From Flavobacteriales bacterium (GTDB lineage: Bacteria > Bacteroidota > Bacteroidia > Flavobacteriales_E > Vicingaceae): DNA of 64,000 nucleotides. Of the stretch, positions 19,801 to 32,300 are shown piece by piece; within the stretch, counting starts at the first letter, position 1, and every line of letters begins with the position of its first letter. Under the pieces are notes generated by a model that searched no databases, had not been told where the DNA came from, and saw nothing but the letters and a program-made list of their open reading frames with translations. The position numbers and the translations under genes were made by a program. The stretch is from NCBI GenBank assembly GCA_002706365.1, contig PALM01000032.1:62001-126000 (forward strand). Direction: 5' to 3'.

Positions 19801-22800
19801 TGGATCTCTAGAATAATACGTAGTTCGTAAATAGCTCTTACCTTCCTCAATGAAGTGGATACTTTTTCTTATTCTATTACCTAAAGGATCATATTCAAAA
19901 CTTAGATCTGGTCGATCAATAGTTGGCAGAAACCTTCTAATACGTTTAATTTTTCCGTTTGGATACCAGCTTATCTTACATATATTTTCAGAAGAATCAG
20001 CGATAAGATTCCCTATCTTATCATATGAATAATTATTGGGTGTTTGTTGATCCAAATCATTAGAAAAGTTAGTAGAAGCAATCTGATCATCTACATGAGT
20101 GAGTTGATCCGTTCCACTTTTATAGTGATAGGTTAAATCATCCATTAATGCAGTACTATCACCATTAACTCTATCTAGACTAGTTAAATTCCCATCTTTA
20201 TCATAAGCATAGAAGGTGGAGTTCTCATTTGAAAGAGAGTTACCTATTACTAAAGAATCAGCATCAACTTCATATTCATAAGATCCTCGAATTCTATTTA
20301 ACTGATCATAGGTGTATGCCTTAGCAAGATCTGATGATTCTTGAGTTGCATTCAACCTATGATTAACTTGCCCTCCAATATTGCCATTGTATAATTGAGG
20401 AAATACTATTCCAGACGTATCTTCAATTAACAAATTATTTACATCCCCAATACTTTGATAGTCGATATCATTATAGGCAATTAATGACCCAAATACATCT
20501 TCAGCGGTTTCATTATTCTTATTAAAATCGCTTCCAATATCTGCATATTGATGACTTCCATTAATTGATTTCAACCATCCATTCAAAGTATAGGCATAAT
20601 CCAATCCTTGTACTTTAGAATTGGCTAGTTCAATTCTAGCTAGAGGGCCATGAGGGTAGTAAGAATAATTGGCATCTTCGTCCCATATAATTCCATCAGT
20701 GCTAGTGCTTACATTGATTAATCGGTTTTTACCATCATACTCATACTTGTGATAAAAAGCATCCTCTTCTCCTCTTTGATAATCTACTCTTAAAACATTT
20801 CCGCTTACCTCATCAAATAGGTAGTTTATTCTCTTAAATCTATAATTAGAAGCTGTAATTATTCCATTTTGATAAAAATCATTGATGAGGGAGGTCACAT
20901 TGCCTATTGGGTCATAGGAATAATGGATAGCATATGTCCAATCCTCTATACTGGAATTAGTATCAAGTGAATTGTAAAAGGCCTGAGTAGCTACTCTTGA
21001 ACGAAGATTCTTTTGAGTGAAGCCATAAGGAGGACTTGATAATACAGGATTATCATAATATGTTTTATTGACATTGGTTCTGTTGAGGTCTAGAATAAAT
21101 TGATCCCATTGAATGACTTCAGAATCAAAGATCTCTAGCACAATAGTTGCATGTATTTGTCCCCAATCTAAATCTGAAAAATCATTGATCTCTACTTGGC
21201 CGGACTCTTGAATTCTGCTTTGAGCATCATAAAGTGTATATGAGTAGTCATTCGTTAATCTTTGTTCTGCGTTTTGACTAAGCGTAATTCTTCCTGCCTT
21301 ATCATACCAAAAATAGGAAGTATCACTATTTGGGGTAATCTGTCTTACTACTTGATTGTCTGCATTGTACTTATATATGGTCCTTTTTGAATGGGTTGGT
21401 AATACTTCATTGTTGCTAATACCATTTCTATAGTCATTTATCTTGTCCAAAGAATCAGCATCATACGTGTAATCTATATTCACACCAGCTGGAGGTACCG
21501 TCATTGTTAAATTACCAGCCTGATCATAATAGTACAATGTAAACTGTCGCTCGCTAAAGTCTCTTGTTAATCTTAAATATTGATTATTAATCGCTGAGCC
21601 TGGTCCTTGGCCCATGCAGAATGCATTATAGTTTTGAATAAAAGCCCCTTTTAGACTATCTTGATAGTATTGATAATTAATTTTAGCATTGAAAATTGCA
21701 GATTGATATTTCAAATCTTCGCAGCCTTTTGGAAAAGGATAGACTGAGTTAGAAATATAATCACCCAAAAGTACTTTACCAATATTCTCCGCTTTGGCTA
21801 TAATTCTTGAAGTACTGAATACGACTTCAATATCTTCATTGACCTTAAGGCTCAAATAATTGATCTCATCTGAGTAAATGATAGGTTTTGCTTCAATGAA
21901 AGTATCAACATCATGTTGGTAATAGATCCCATTATAAGGAGGATAATGGAGATACATGTCAGTATAGAATGATGAATCAGATTTATTGACTATTCGCAGC
22001 CAGACCGTCCCATTAGAGTACCTATAAGCTTTATGTATGAGTAGGTTTGATAGCGAACCAATAGAGGCGTAGTCACTTATTATTTGTTCAGCATATGAAT
22101 CTGTGGTGTCTTCTATTTTGTATAGTGCATCCGTTTGCAGCTCAGCTAGAATGTCGTCATATACCGCATTTATAGTATCTAGGAAAAGGTCAATCTTATA
22201 CTTTCCACTATCTATATAAAATAAGTCGTTTTGATGGTTAGAGAAATTGGTTTCGCCAAATTGTACAATATCAATAGTCCTATCAATTGTGTCGACTAAA
22301 CCTTTATTAATAGAATCAATTATAGCATATTCACTATACCCATTCGCAACAGTGTACTTATTTACGAATTGATCCTTTGCGAAATCTTTAACCCTTTCCT
22401 TATATGTTCCTACAATAGAATCACCAGTCCAAATAGCTTGATATCCAAACAAATTGAGAGTGCTATCAGGAGTGAATTCTGAAGCAAACTGGAAGTAATC
22501 ATTAAATGATAAATTCAGACCTAGGTGATGGTTCATCCAATTTTTGTAGCCCTTTTGTAGAGTATTATTGATTGACAACTTATAAAGTGAGTCAATAAAT
22601 GGAATAGAAACTGAATCATATTCTACAATAAAGGCATCATGGGCAGCTTTGAAGAGTTTATAATTATATAAACCTCTGTAAGTAGAATCGCAATTGATTA
22701 AGTTTCCACCTGTTGAGTCTTTTGCATAAACTATGTAATCCTTGAGGTAAGCAGAAAAATCATACTGCAAAATATTGCAACTCACAATGGTTGCGCCAGA

Positions 22801-25800
22801 TTGGTTTGTTATGCCAGCAAGATGATCATAAGGGTCGCAAAATAAAAGTTCGGAATTAATTCCATTTAAGAAATCTGTTGAATCAGCAGAGCTTGAAATA
22901 CATCCTTCACTCATCAGCAGCTCAATTATTTTAATAGCTGGTGTTTTCCAATAATCAATTTGCAGATCCCAAATACTATCTACCATATCTCCAAATCCGA
23001 TTTCTCGTACTTCTAAATGTTCTTCCAATGCATTTTTAAGGTGGGTGTGGTGATCATAATTTCTATAATTTACAAGATCGCTTCCTCCAATCCATGGGTA
23101 ATAGTACTCTCCTCCATTTACCTCACAGTTGTTAGAGTCACTTGGCAGTCGAGGATAACCAATATCTGGATTTCCTGCACTGGAGTCCAACTTTCCGTAA
23201 AAACAAACCGTTGAGTTTATGATATCCTGATAGAATGCATGTTTAGCAGATAAATACAACTGCTTGTATACCTTCCAATTATGGTTATTCGTTGAAGGTG
23301 CAAGAAGGGCAATTCTGTGAATTGGTAGAGATAAGGTGTCGTGATCATTACATCCATTGAAATCACGAAAATACTTCAAGGCAATATGTTTATACTCTGC
23401 AAGTTCAATTGCATTGAGAAAATTCAAATTTCCACTTGGCGCAACACAGTTACGAGCACTTGATATGTATTCAACTTCATTGTAAAATGAGGCATCTACC
23501 CCTAAAATAGAGTCTTTATAAGACAAGTATAAACTGTCATCAATTACGGCCGCCAATGCTGAATCATAATTGATAAATATGAGAGAATCATAGTCACTTG
23601 TGCCCAAAAAATTTGACTTCACATAGAGCAATGAATCAAATAAGAATTCATCCTGTTCATCCATTATTCCCTCAGCCTTCAATAGTGACTCAAACTCAGC
23701 TAATGAGTCACTTAAGGTGAGCATTTCATCAAAACGATTTGATTCCTCAGAATAGTACTTTCTGCATAATGGAAGCTGGCAATAAGTAGGATGAAATCTA
23801 ATAAGATAATCTAAGTACTCATTACTGTATTCACTAAATCTTAATCCTGACAGTTTTCCAAAATAGCTATTGAAGTTTCTTTCAAACTGATCAATTGAAA
23901 TGGTGTCGCTTATTTCATAGCAGCCACTCACCTTCATGAGTTCTCTATAAATAAATCGAGGCACTATTGAATCCAAAGGAGCATTCTTAACGAACTTTCC
24001 TCCCGGGTAGGTAAAGTCTTGCTTTAACTCATGTTCAAGTATGTCGCAAAATGGAGAAAACTTAGGATATTCGGTTTGGCAAGACTCAAAATCTGCAATT
24101 GCTAACTGCTTGTCTACAAAGTATTCATAGTCGTGAGGGTTACAACTTGCTATTTCAAGAAAATCATTTGAATATTCTGCATAGTGATTTTTGATAAGCT
24201 TTAGCTCTTTAACAAGTGTATATGACTTTAAGGCTAACAGCTCAATATTTATGGTTGAATCAGTAATTGAATGTGCATTGTCTTTATTGTAAGTGATCTC
24301 ATCTAGTTTAAAAACAAATTGATCACAACTTGATTGATCAAGTTCAATGATAGAGTCTCGTGCTTCGAATATTAGCTCATTATTATCATTTAAGACCTGT
24401 AAGGAAGCTTCATACTTACAATCAAAACAAATACTTGCATTGGCACAAGCTTGATAGGCCTCAAGTTCAAAGCCATAGTTTAATTCAAAGATTGAAGTAA
24501 CCGGGGCAAATAGAGGGTAAGTTAGTTTAAAAGTCCCATCTAGATAATCTACTTCTTCATAACCAGAGGATAATAAATCATCAGTAAATGTGATTTCCTC
24601 ATCAACTACTGGAATCATTCCACTCCTGCTTAAAGTTTCTCCACAAATTGCTGATGCCACAACTCTACCATTTACATCCACATAAGACACATTGGCCAAG
24701 CCATTTGGATCAATTTCTATATTCTTCTTATAGAATGCTACTTTCCCAACATTGGTTCCGAATAGAAAATTTAATTCTGATTCAGTTGGTTTGGTGTAGA
24801 TGAACCTAGAATTGTTTTCTTCTGATAATGCATATGTACTTCCGGCCTTTTGATCCTTAATTATTCTAGAAGATCCATCCTTTGCAAAAACTTTTCTTTG
24901 AAAAGGGAATCCATTCGCATTCGGCACATACTTTATGATGCTATCTTCACCGAGTAATTCATTTTTTGATGAATAATACTTCGCAGGCCCTTCTTCATTC
25001 TCAGATAATTGGGGTTCTGCAGAAGTTGTATCATGATCATAATTGTTCTTCTTTATGAACTCTGAATTAGTTAGATAGTTGACCTCTTTTTGGAATCCTA
25101 TATCCTTAGAACTTAATAAAGGGGCAACAAGCATTTTTATCACCTCAGCACCTGTGTAATCATAATATGATTCAGTGAAATAAACATCAGAATTGTATTT
25201 AGAAATAGTATCTGTAGTTACTACCTCCATTGAAAAATCACTGACCACTTGAGTGTTTTGTTGCTTTCTCCCACTACCATCAAAATAATTAGTAGAAAAA
25301 ACACCTATTCCATTCTTTTGGAAAATACTGGTTAATTGCCAATTCAATTCAGAATGCACAGAAGAAGTAGCTCCAATCTGCATTACATTTAGTCTATTTG
25401 CAGGATAATTCAATACCGAGTCTGGTACACTCCATGAAGAATAAACTAGCCTGTCTGACAAAGCAGTTAATTCATAGTTATATAAAGGTCTAATTATTCT
25501 ATACCTTGCGACTAAATGCCCTGAATTATACAAGAGGTTAATAGGAATGTAATTCCTTGTTGTTTGAAATCGACTGGCATTACTTGTAAAATCAAGATCA
25601 AGTCGATCATTTGACGTAGGATTTGTTGAAGGGATATGTAATAACTCTACTTCGTATAATACTGGACCTTTTAAGTCATCCCATGAAAGGATTGCCTCGT
25701 TTACTTTAAGGCTATTCCCAGGATCAGAAGTATCACTAATGTGGAACTGAACTTTTAATGAATCATAGTCATATTCATAGTATCTCCCAATATCAACTCT

Positions 25801-26337
25801 TAGTTCAGTTTCTAAAACTTGGTAAAGACTAGAGTCAATTTGATCCAATTGAGATAGATCAAAGCTTACTCCAATACTATCTATGTCCTTTAAATTAAAA
25901 GGATAATTCGCACGATCGAATCTAAAAACCTCTAAGGAATAATCTTTATAAGGGCTAATATTCAGAGTAATACTATCAGAATATGAATCAACTGTACCAC
26001 TAATTGCATCTTTCCCTTTCACAGTAAGATAACCTTTAAGTTCAAATGGAGAAAGCAAGGTTGGCAGAAGAACTGATCTTTGAGGATATTTCAATTCTAC
26101 AAATACATGATAATACAAGTCAGTATAACTGGTTGATTCTTGAATATCATCAATTATTAAAAACCCAATATTTGAGCTTGAAGAATCAATTAGTTTATCC
26201 AGATTATAGTTGACGAATCGTGGAATAGGTTTTAAATATTGCTCTGAATTTTGAGATTGTACTTCATTATAGACCAATCCTAAAAAAGATACCAAAACTA
26301 ATATTCTGGCCAATAGTATGTTTGTTAGCTGATTCAT
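16807..26337 (-). CDS. Giant RHS-repeat protein with C-terminal DUF4329 (JAMM-like) toxin candidate
   Basis: This 3176-aa protein has a signal peptide (MNQLTNILLARILVLVSFLGL ...), a DUF6443-like start (NYFDGSGRKQQN near residue 350), a long non-repetitive region to about 1590 with Cys pairs (SICFDCKYE), and RHS/YD repeats at about 1595-2180 (YYYDQAGNLT, YKYNADNQVV, YDKAGRITLS). A second insertion at about 2195-2640 is rich in Tyr, Ser and Asp. The RHS-associated core YDFGARIYSSRLGKFFSTDP (2957-2976) with YIDINGEGP ends near 3008. The 168-aa tail matches DUF4329: Glu3035, HTH at 3081-3083, SEGD at 3107-3110 and YLITPGG, which is the layout of a JAMM metallopeptidase. The RHS shell would enclose and release this tip. 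The start overlaps the stop of the 2384-aa gene by one base (TAATG). Confidence 0.88.
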   Translation of the reverse strand: MNQLTNILLARILVLVSFLGLVYNEVQSQNSEQYLKPIPRFVNYNLDKLIDSSSSNIGFLIIDDIQESTSYTDLYYHVFVELKYPQRSVLLPTLLSPFELKGYLTVKGKDAISGTVDSYSDSITLNISPYKDYSLEVFRFDRANYPFNLKDIDSIGVSFDLSQLDQIDSSLYQVLETELRVDIGRYYEYDYDSLKVQFHISDTSDPGNSLKVNEAILSWDDLKGPVLYEVELLHIPSTNPTSNDRLDLDFTSNASRFQTTRNYIPINLLYNSGHLVARYRIIRPLYNYELTALSDRLVYSSWSVPDSVLNYPANRLNVMQIGATSSVHSELNWQLTSIFQKNGIGVFSTNYFDGSGRKQQNTQVVSDFSMEVVTTDTISKYNSDVYFTESYYDYTGAEVIKMLVAPLLSSKDIGFQKEVNYLTNSEFIKKNNYDHDTTSAEPQLSENEEGPAKYYSSKNELLGEDSIIKYVPNANGFPFQRKVFAKDGSSRIIKDQKAGSTYALSEENNSRFIYTKPTESELNFLFGTNVGKVAFYKKNIEIDPNGLANVSYVDVNGRVVASAICGETLSRSGMIPVVDEEITFTDDLLSSGYEEVDYLDGTFKLTYPLFAPVTSIFELNYGFELEAYQACANASICFDCKYEASLQVLNDNNELIFEARDSIIELDQSSCDQFVFKLDEITYNKDNAHSITDSTINIELLALKSYTLVKELKLIKNHYAEYSNDFLEIASCNPHDYEYFVDKQLAIADFESCQTEYPKFSPFCDILEHELKQDFTYPGGKFVKNAPLDSIVPRFIYRELMKVSGCYEISDTISIDQFERNFNSYFGKLSGLRFSEYSNEYLDYLIRFHPTYCQLPLCRKYYSEESNRFDEMLTLSDSLAEFESLLKAEGIMDEQDEFLFDSLLYVKSNFLGTSDYDSLIFINYDSALAAVIDDSLYLSYKDSILGVDASFYNEVEYISSARNCVAPSGNLNFLNAIELAEYKHIALKYFRDFNGCNDHDTLSLPIHRIALLAPSTNNHNWKVYKQLYLSAKHAFYQDIINSTVCFYGKLDSSAGNPDIGYPRLPSDSNNCEVNGGEYYYPWIGGSDLVNYRNYDHHTHLKNALEEHLEVREIGFGDMVDSIWDLQIDYWKTPAIKIIELLMSEGCISSSADSTDFLNGINSELLFCDPYDHLAGITNQSGATIVSCNILQYDFSAYLKDYIVYAKDSTGGNLINCDSTYRGLYNYKLFKAAHDAFIVEYDSVSIPFIDSLYKLSINNTLQKGYKNWMNHHLGLNLSFNDYFQFASEFTPDSTLNLFGYQAIWTGDSIVGTYKERVKDFAKDQFVNKYTVANGYSEYAIIDSINKGLVDTIDRTIDIVQFGETNFSNHQNDLFYIDSGKYKIDLFLDTINAVYDDILAELQTDALYKIEDTTDSYAEQIISDYASIGSLSNLLIHKAYRYSNGTVWLRIVNKSDSSFYTDMYLHYPPYNGIYYQHDVDTFIEAKPIIYSDEINYLSLKVNEDIEVVFSTSRIIAKAENIGKVLLGDYISNSVYPFPKGCEDLKYQSAIFNAKINYQYYQDSLKGAFIQNYNAFCMGQGPGSAINNQYLRLTRDFSERQFTLYYYDQAGNLTMTVPPAGVNIDYTYDADSLDKINDYRNGISNNEVLPTHSKRTIYKYNADNQVVRQITPNSDTSYFWYDKAGRITLSQNAEQRLTNDYSYTLYDAQSRIQESGQVEINDFSDLDWGQIHATIVLEIFDSEVIQWDQFILDLNRTNVNKTYYDNPVLSSPPYGFTQKNLRSRVATQAFYNSLDTNSSIEDWTYAIHYSYDPIGNVTSLINDFYQNGIITASNYRFKRINYLFDEVSGNVLRVDYQRGEEDAFYHKYEYDGKNRLINVSTSTDGIIWDEDANYSYYPHGPLARIELANSKVQGLDYAYTLNGWLKSINGSHQYADIGSDFNKNNETAEDVFGSLIAYNDIDYQSIGDVNNLLIEDTSGIVFPQLYNGNIGGQVNHRLNATQESSDLAKAYTYDQLNRIRGSYEYEVDADSLVIGNSLSNENSTFYAYDKDGNLTSLDRVNGDSTALMDDLTYHYKSGTDQLTHVDDQIASTNFSNDLDQQTPNNYSYDKIGNLIADSSENICKISWYPNGKIKRIRRFLPTIDRPDLSFEYDPLGNRIRKSIHFIEEGKSYLRTTYYSRDPNGNVMATYEERDCDYYEGNDSTGLFYYQYSESYQHYASSAVSQLNDLSALIDFLNDDFSKKVEFKESAEDNLEQIPNIKDSIMLCLDDSIYFDLYPQAVCRILDYDPYSYTKYAYDSSLSSFIAIVNDRNEIWIQYLIETDSIQTFYGDIDHYYDSIYGSTSNYSFFYSMNKDFIDDIQSSQSLMSSYLDISEAEYNIIIDCINGNLDQSEELDDFIDSLDKYVALEDVSNSTKYIEIINAMVLALDFSSTDIGSALSIANLSSYYTADSYLSSVSYDRLCGLLYHMHCINSSYVDIGELNQYKPSSSINWTNDVSGSYLKYFLNPIFSNNKVVDLFDNYFGSSYFKQYDIYFEDSTTVHAYIKSSIARNCDSTYFRDLLELQHLHSTTYDNIYASEGFANLAHYYKLNCPYQLIIQHYYYDTLYSVFSDLHHFSPLDLAYELSEFFDPTVDFGPLGGCSPHQVYLVPEQHHIYGSDRLGIRNSNMKNRDTESKFSRKLSAKEYEIKDHLGNVVATVSDKKLHPQELVDYGSHDFDTSIGYQAQLTGTYDYYPFGMEIMGRSGSFNTIDYTKDIEVLSYRGKLNDCADYAALNSYVNTSDSVFCVKDTNIYRQEFIDTIRIDHTDCCWAGRHKFDFSMDIDLNEVIPNLDTSAQYQLDFEMVAQGRHIVINEPGNGSWSTANYTGAAQIRRDSIKTLSIFYSGKQLDSMANNGVLEIEFKISWGESGYPFTAFAEMFSLDIYEIHENTSVPISKRNALAYNYGFNGYEREDALSGSGNAYDFGARIYSSRLGKFFSTDPREADFPYWSPYLFAANIPIRYIDINGEGPGDRFKSADEAAIDFGKTYNSKSIKKDREYGSIIIKVVDGDDVYYTYVKATKGKKTSVEIKLRGHDKEDIVADVHTHASATIEDYMFPTTNDNFDENENFSEGDKQGNTHEEHVGYLITPGGSVKKFTPPILDGVMDNKIPADGKVEVIDTESVPSDPDSPSRVNTIDPD

Positions 26338-29300
26338 TAGTTAATGGTCTTTTTATGAAGTGATTGCCTAGACTCAGATATTGTGATCCTGCCATTAGTA
26401 GTTTCTCTTTGAATTTGTGAAGGCACACCAGAAGGATCGTATTTATAGAAGGTGGCAAAATTATTTTCATCCAGTTTTGCAATCAGCCTTCTACTTCTTA
26501 CATCATAGACATAACTATTGATATTAGACTGGTAAGGATGAATCCTTAAGTCATCGTAAAATGTTCCCCAGTTTCCTCCATGCAACCTAATCTGTAGATT
26601 AATATTTGAATTATATGTGAAGTTCCCTTCTAGTTTATACCACCCATCAATAGATTGCGACTTTATGTTAATCTGGCGTGAACCAGATGAATCAATTATT
26701 TCTATGAATGGGCTTATTCCACTAAATGGAGAACTTGGTGAAACCATCTCCTTCACCCATACGCTAATCGTATAAACACCACTATCAGGTGTGAAATTCC
26801 CATTCTTGATAGTTGGTCCTAATTGTATTGTATGATAAGTTGAATCAACAGCATTGATTTGAGTAAGCAATGAAGGTGACTTATCTAATAAGAAGGAATT
26901 GCTATAAGCTGAGACTAAACTATCATAATCGAAAGTGATCGAATCTGAAGCAGTACTTAAGGTATCCCCTACACTATAATTCAATAATGGATCATTCAAA
27001 GCATAAGAGGAACTAACTGTAATATCTTCAGTTATGTAGGGATTACTTCCTTTAAGGAAGAGAGAAGCATTACCAGTATGTCCAATTCCAGTTACTACTT
27101 CTTTTAAATCTGGAAAACTAATAAGACGGTAATCTTCAGAATGAGAATTTAATAATATTGTTTGATCAGTATCATTAATTGCTGCATCCTTAATTACCAT
27201 GAACCTATTATCATTGAGTATGCCATCAGATTGAAGATATGTATACTCTTCAAAGTCATCAAAAGCAATAGAATTTCTTTTAGAATTACTTGCAACAACT
27301 TTAACAGAATTAGCATGATCAATGACCTTACTAGTATACAATCCAAGATTATTGACGACTTCCTGTGGACTACCATTTGACGAACTGCTGGTAATTGCAT
27401 TCAGAAAATTCCATCCAGATGAAGAACCTCCTGTCAAGGTAAAAGGTGGATCATCATTTAACTTTTTGCATTCATCCCATACCCATAATGAAGGTAATTG
27501 CTCATAATATCCATCAATAGATAGCTCAATTGAGTTTTTTTGATATCTAGATCCAATAAATGAATAGGTACTATCTACATGAAACTTTCCTGTATTACCT
27601 CTTATAAACTCATTTGCAGTAAAGGAGTAACTATTATCTGGAGGTAAGCTATCTAAATAGTTAGCTCCACCAATTTGATAAAAGTTGATTGCATTTAAGT
27701 CAGATTCAATTCCTGCATACGCATTATCATTATTTGCATCAGTTTTAATAGGATTCTTAGATGAGTTGATTACGCCATTCGATTCGCTTAGCATATTTCT
27801 ATTACCTGATCTAATCACCTTTAATTCATCATCTTCATTTAAACCAGTTATTGGATTGCCTTCTCTATCAAGGACCTGATAGGTTGAAGGACAATAAGCT
27901 AGAGAGGTATTATAGATGGTTGGCATTAAGTACATATTCTCCCATACTTCATAATCATAAGGCAAATAATCGAACTCGCAATTTTTGATTCTTAGTTCAT
28001 CTGGCAGGGTATAATCGTTATGTCCTCTGCCTCTTTCTACATAATATGCAGAATCTAGTTTTTGATCACTATCTAAATAATAGTGTTTAATGAGGTAGAG
28101 TTGCTCTTGACTCAAAAGTGTACTCAATTCTGAGTTTTTTTCAATCCTAAAGAAGGTCTGAGATTTGAACTCATACGGGTCCTTAATAGGGTTATAATAA
28201 CCAGGATAAATACCATTCACATATGCAGTATTATAGCGACCGTATAGAGGCTCATAGAAATAATCTAAAAATCCATCTCTCATATCATCTGTTTCAATAC
28301 ATGCATTATACTCAACCGTAATTGTTGTATCTGATCTATTGTCCATTACAATTGATGACTCCAATGATGCATTAATGGGGGAATTAAAATCAAAGATTAG
28401 ATCAAAGTATGCAGCTGGAATATCATTTACTTCTCCACTTAAATCAAGAGTTACTAATCCCGATTGAACCCTGGGAGGACCAGACCAACAATTTGAACAT
28501 TGAAGCCCTTTTGGCCATCGGATAGTTGTGTCATTTGGAGGAAGGGCACCAGAAGCGAAAGTTGTCCAATTTCTACCTTCAACATTTCTAACAATATCAT
28601 ACCAATATCCTGTTTCAAATTGATTTGTTTGGGTATCAAAACTAAAAGGAGGATTACAATAATGGGAAAATGCAGTTGATGGTCTTAAATATCCTTTTGG
28701 TGAGAATATCCAATCACTTGTCCTATGCTTCTTTAAATTATTGATAACGATGGAATAGCTTTGTTGAAAATGATCCTTTAAAGGATAAATAATTGCCTTC
28801 TCAAGTAGTTGACCTCTATAGCCTTTTATGGTAGTATCTTCATATCTAATTAAGTTATTTGCAAAATCACCTTGATGCCACATAGTGAACATTCTATCAT
28901 AAATAGAATCGGTACATGGCTCCACAATGGAAGGTCTATCGTATTCATGAATCATTTTTATCCACCCTTTTCTAGCATTAGTTTCTAAAGTTTTTTCTGT
29001 TTTAATCAGCACTTCATCACCATGAACCGCACTTGTGCCATAGTATGAATCATCATTAGGGTTACAGTCGCTATTGTCATCAGGGATTGGCGAAAATGAG
29101 TAGCCGCTATTCTTGTAAGCTGCGCCCATTCTATCTTGCCCTTTTACTGAATGTGAAGGGATGGTGTAATTGAACAGTTCTTTTCCATACTCATTTGTAT
29201 TTTGAGTTAGGAGCACCTCTCCTGTTCGTCCGTCATAAGTGATATTTCGCTTACTTGTTGAATATTGATCGGTAACTTGCTCAACATAATCTATTAATCC

Positions 29301-32300
29301 ATATTGCTGTATAACCTTAGTTATGGTTAGCGATTTGGTAATCTTTTCTTGAGTAAGAAAGTTGGCTAATGGAATTGGTATAGCAACAGGAGCACCAAAA
29401 AATGGTGTAGGAATGATATCCACATTTAATTGGCTAGAATTTGACTGTGTTGTGTATCTGCTTTCTCGTGAGTCAATTGCAATATCAAAATCTATCCCTA
29501 ATGAATCGAATTTAACTTTCCCCTCATTGGTCAGCATGGTTGCTCCATTCCTTACTCTATAATTTTCCCCTTCTGGTGTTACATTATAATGATATATTGT
29601 TCCTGAATTTTTCTTTTTAGTAATAGTTGGAAGACCATTCAAGGTATCTAATCTCAAACCATAATCAATAGATGATCTAGGTTTACCATGCATGTCATTT
29701 AATATGATACTAAATCCTTGACTTGCAGCAAAAACAGATGTCCGCTTCTGATTTGAGAATGGAAAGCTGAAAGGAGTTCTTGTATCTGGGTTATCATAAG
29801 GTTCTAGACTTGTAGATTTTACAATAACTGGAAACTCTTTAGCTGTGTAGAACTTATGCTCTGTGATTCGATTGGATGTTTTTCCTTTCTGAAAGTTTAC
29901 ATCTCTTACTTCCACATTTGAATATCCAACCGATGCACCTGGAAAGAATGATTCTCCATATGGTTTCTCTTGATAAGCGGTTATCGCTGGAATATGTCCA
30001 GATGACCCCACAACAACATAAGGGTCTGGCTCTCGAAACGGGTTTTCATCATTTCCTATCATGGGTTCATATGATGCAACTCCACTACTAATTGTATCAT
30101 TGTTTTCATTAGTCGTTAAATAATGATAGGTCTGGCCATAAATAGCATTCTCTCCTTTCCCGCTCATGTCATTCCAACGGTCATTCAATATAATCTTAGA
30201 TACTCTAGAACCTCCTCCTCTTTTATGGCCGTTGACATTATTTAATCTTAGAAAAGATTCTTTCCATTTGAAATAATTCGCAACATTGTTTTCTTTAAGC
30301 TTGCTTTCAACCCCACTAAACATTTGAGCTACTTCCCCTAGTGCGGCTTTCATCCCTTTTAATATAGATTCAAGTCCATTATCATTAATGTTTGGTTGTT
30401 CGTATAAAACATTAAAAAGATTATGCCTGAAATACCCCCAAGAAGCTTTTGAAACAGGATTTGGTGATTGTCCATTTAACTTTATGTAGCAATAATTCAC
30501 ATCATTACTGCAAATTCCAGCTCCAGATGCATTGATATATCCACTGACGTATTCGTATTTGTTACGTCTAATATTCGTTTTCACTTTGAAATAAAGTTTA
30601 TCAGTGCTTGCAGAGCCAAATAACTTGTTTGAAACTTCAGTAGATGAGGCAGTAGAGCTTAGCCCCTTAGGTCTTCTGAAATAGAGATAGGTGTTATCAT
30701 ACAATTGAGAAATAGAAGCACTGTCAACAGAAGTATTTTTGCCAGCTCCAACGATAGGGTACATTTGCATAGCCTTCCTATCTTGCACATAAGCATAATC
30801 GTCTTGCTCATAGGCGACTTCAATCACACCACCTTTAGGAAGCTCTATTCTACTTAGGTTCCATGCTGAGGCCCAATCAATAGACTTTGATACTGAAATA
30901 CTCTGATTAGAATATGGGAAGATATCATTGCCAAGCCCCAGTGGATTGTGACTTGCTTCTTGATAACTACCCCATCTATCCATTGAATTAGCATTGTAAT
31001 CTGGATTCTCATCATAATGAAAAACGTAAGGGCTTAGCTTTCCTATGTTTTCATTCCCATTTAATGTGGTTATGCTTAATAGAGTTAGTTTACCACCACC
31101 ATCTATATTAGAAGGAATTCCGTCACATAGTGAATAATCATAATCAAAAATTACCCTTTTCAAGGGTATAGCGTTTTCTTTGTTGATCATTCTATCTACT
31201 TTGTTATAAAGTCTAATAGAGTCTAACCTGTAAGTGCTATTTGCATTTGAATTTGTACCAATACCACCTGCTCTGCCAATAACCCCAACTGCATCCTTCC
31301 TCTTTGATATGTAGAATTCAGCAACTTGGTTTTTGCTTTGAATAGTATGCAAATACCATAGCTCTTTAGTCCCATATGTAAAGCTTGCTTTCTGATCAAG
31401 ATCATTTGATTCAAACCCCTTGCTATAAGTTGAACCGCTATAAGGCGACCTCCAATTATAATTATCGCTGGTTTTAGTATAAGAGAATTCATATGCATTA
31501 CCAGGGTCATCTGATGATACCCCATTTCCAGTGATATCATGATAATCTGGAGATAATTTAGCACTTAACAAATAACTATGTGCGTAAGGTGGAGTAGATA
31601 TTGAATTATAAAAATTGTCTACCCCAGCAGAGTTTGATGTGCTAGCTTCGTCTGATGAATATGGAACAATTCCATTAGTAGATGTATAATTGGTTGCATA
31701 ACTTACTTCCTCTTTATGGCGATTGTAGGCAGGTATTCCAAAAACAAAGCTTTCACCATCTGGATTAGTCTGAGTTATTTGAGATATATGATGAGCTTCT
31801 CTTATACCACCATCAACTCTCGGAAAAGTATCTTCTTGAAAGGATCCCTTATAGAAAGAACCCTCAGTAGATTTGTATTTATCATGGGCGACTATAGCCG
31901 CTTCCTCTGCAGTTAAAGTCATAAATACCTTGGATCTAGGCTTTCTTTTTCTAGGAGGAGAAGGAAGACCTGTTCTTTGTTTATTATCAGAAGAAATTAT
32001 TTGATTTGTTAGATTAGCCCCATCTAGTTTGAATTCAACTGCTTCAAATCCACCCAAGGATTCAAAATATTTTGAATTAATTTGGGTTTTATCTCCGGCT
32101 GCTTTGAAATAGTAATTCTCAAATTTCAAATCCTTGCTAGAAGGCTCAAAAGACTGAATTCCTGCATTGTTACCGTTAACCCAAGTGCCATATGATCGGG
32201 AATCATCTAATGTGCTATAAGAAAGCCCACCATGCATATAACCTCCAAATCCTAGCTCTCCTCCAAAATTATCAGATGCACTTGCCGTAATAGAATAAGA

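Noticed and set aside
30000-32000. Several open frames of 60 to 115 codons opposite or within the giant RHS genes, also at 10267-10633, 44355-44663 and 47770-48441
   Set aside because: They are shadow frames of well-supported genes with recognisable families on the other frame or strand.
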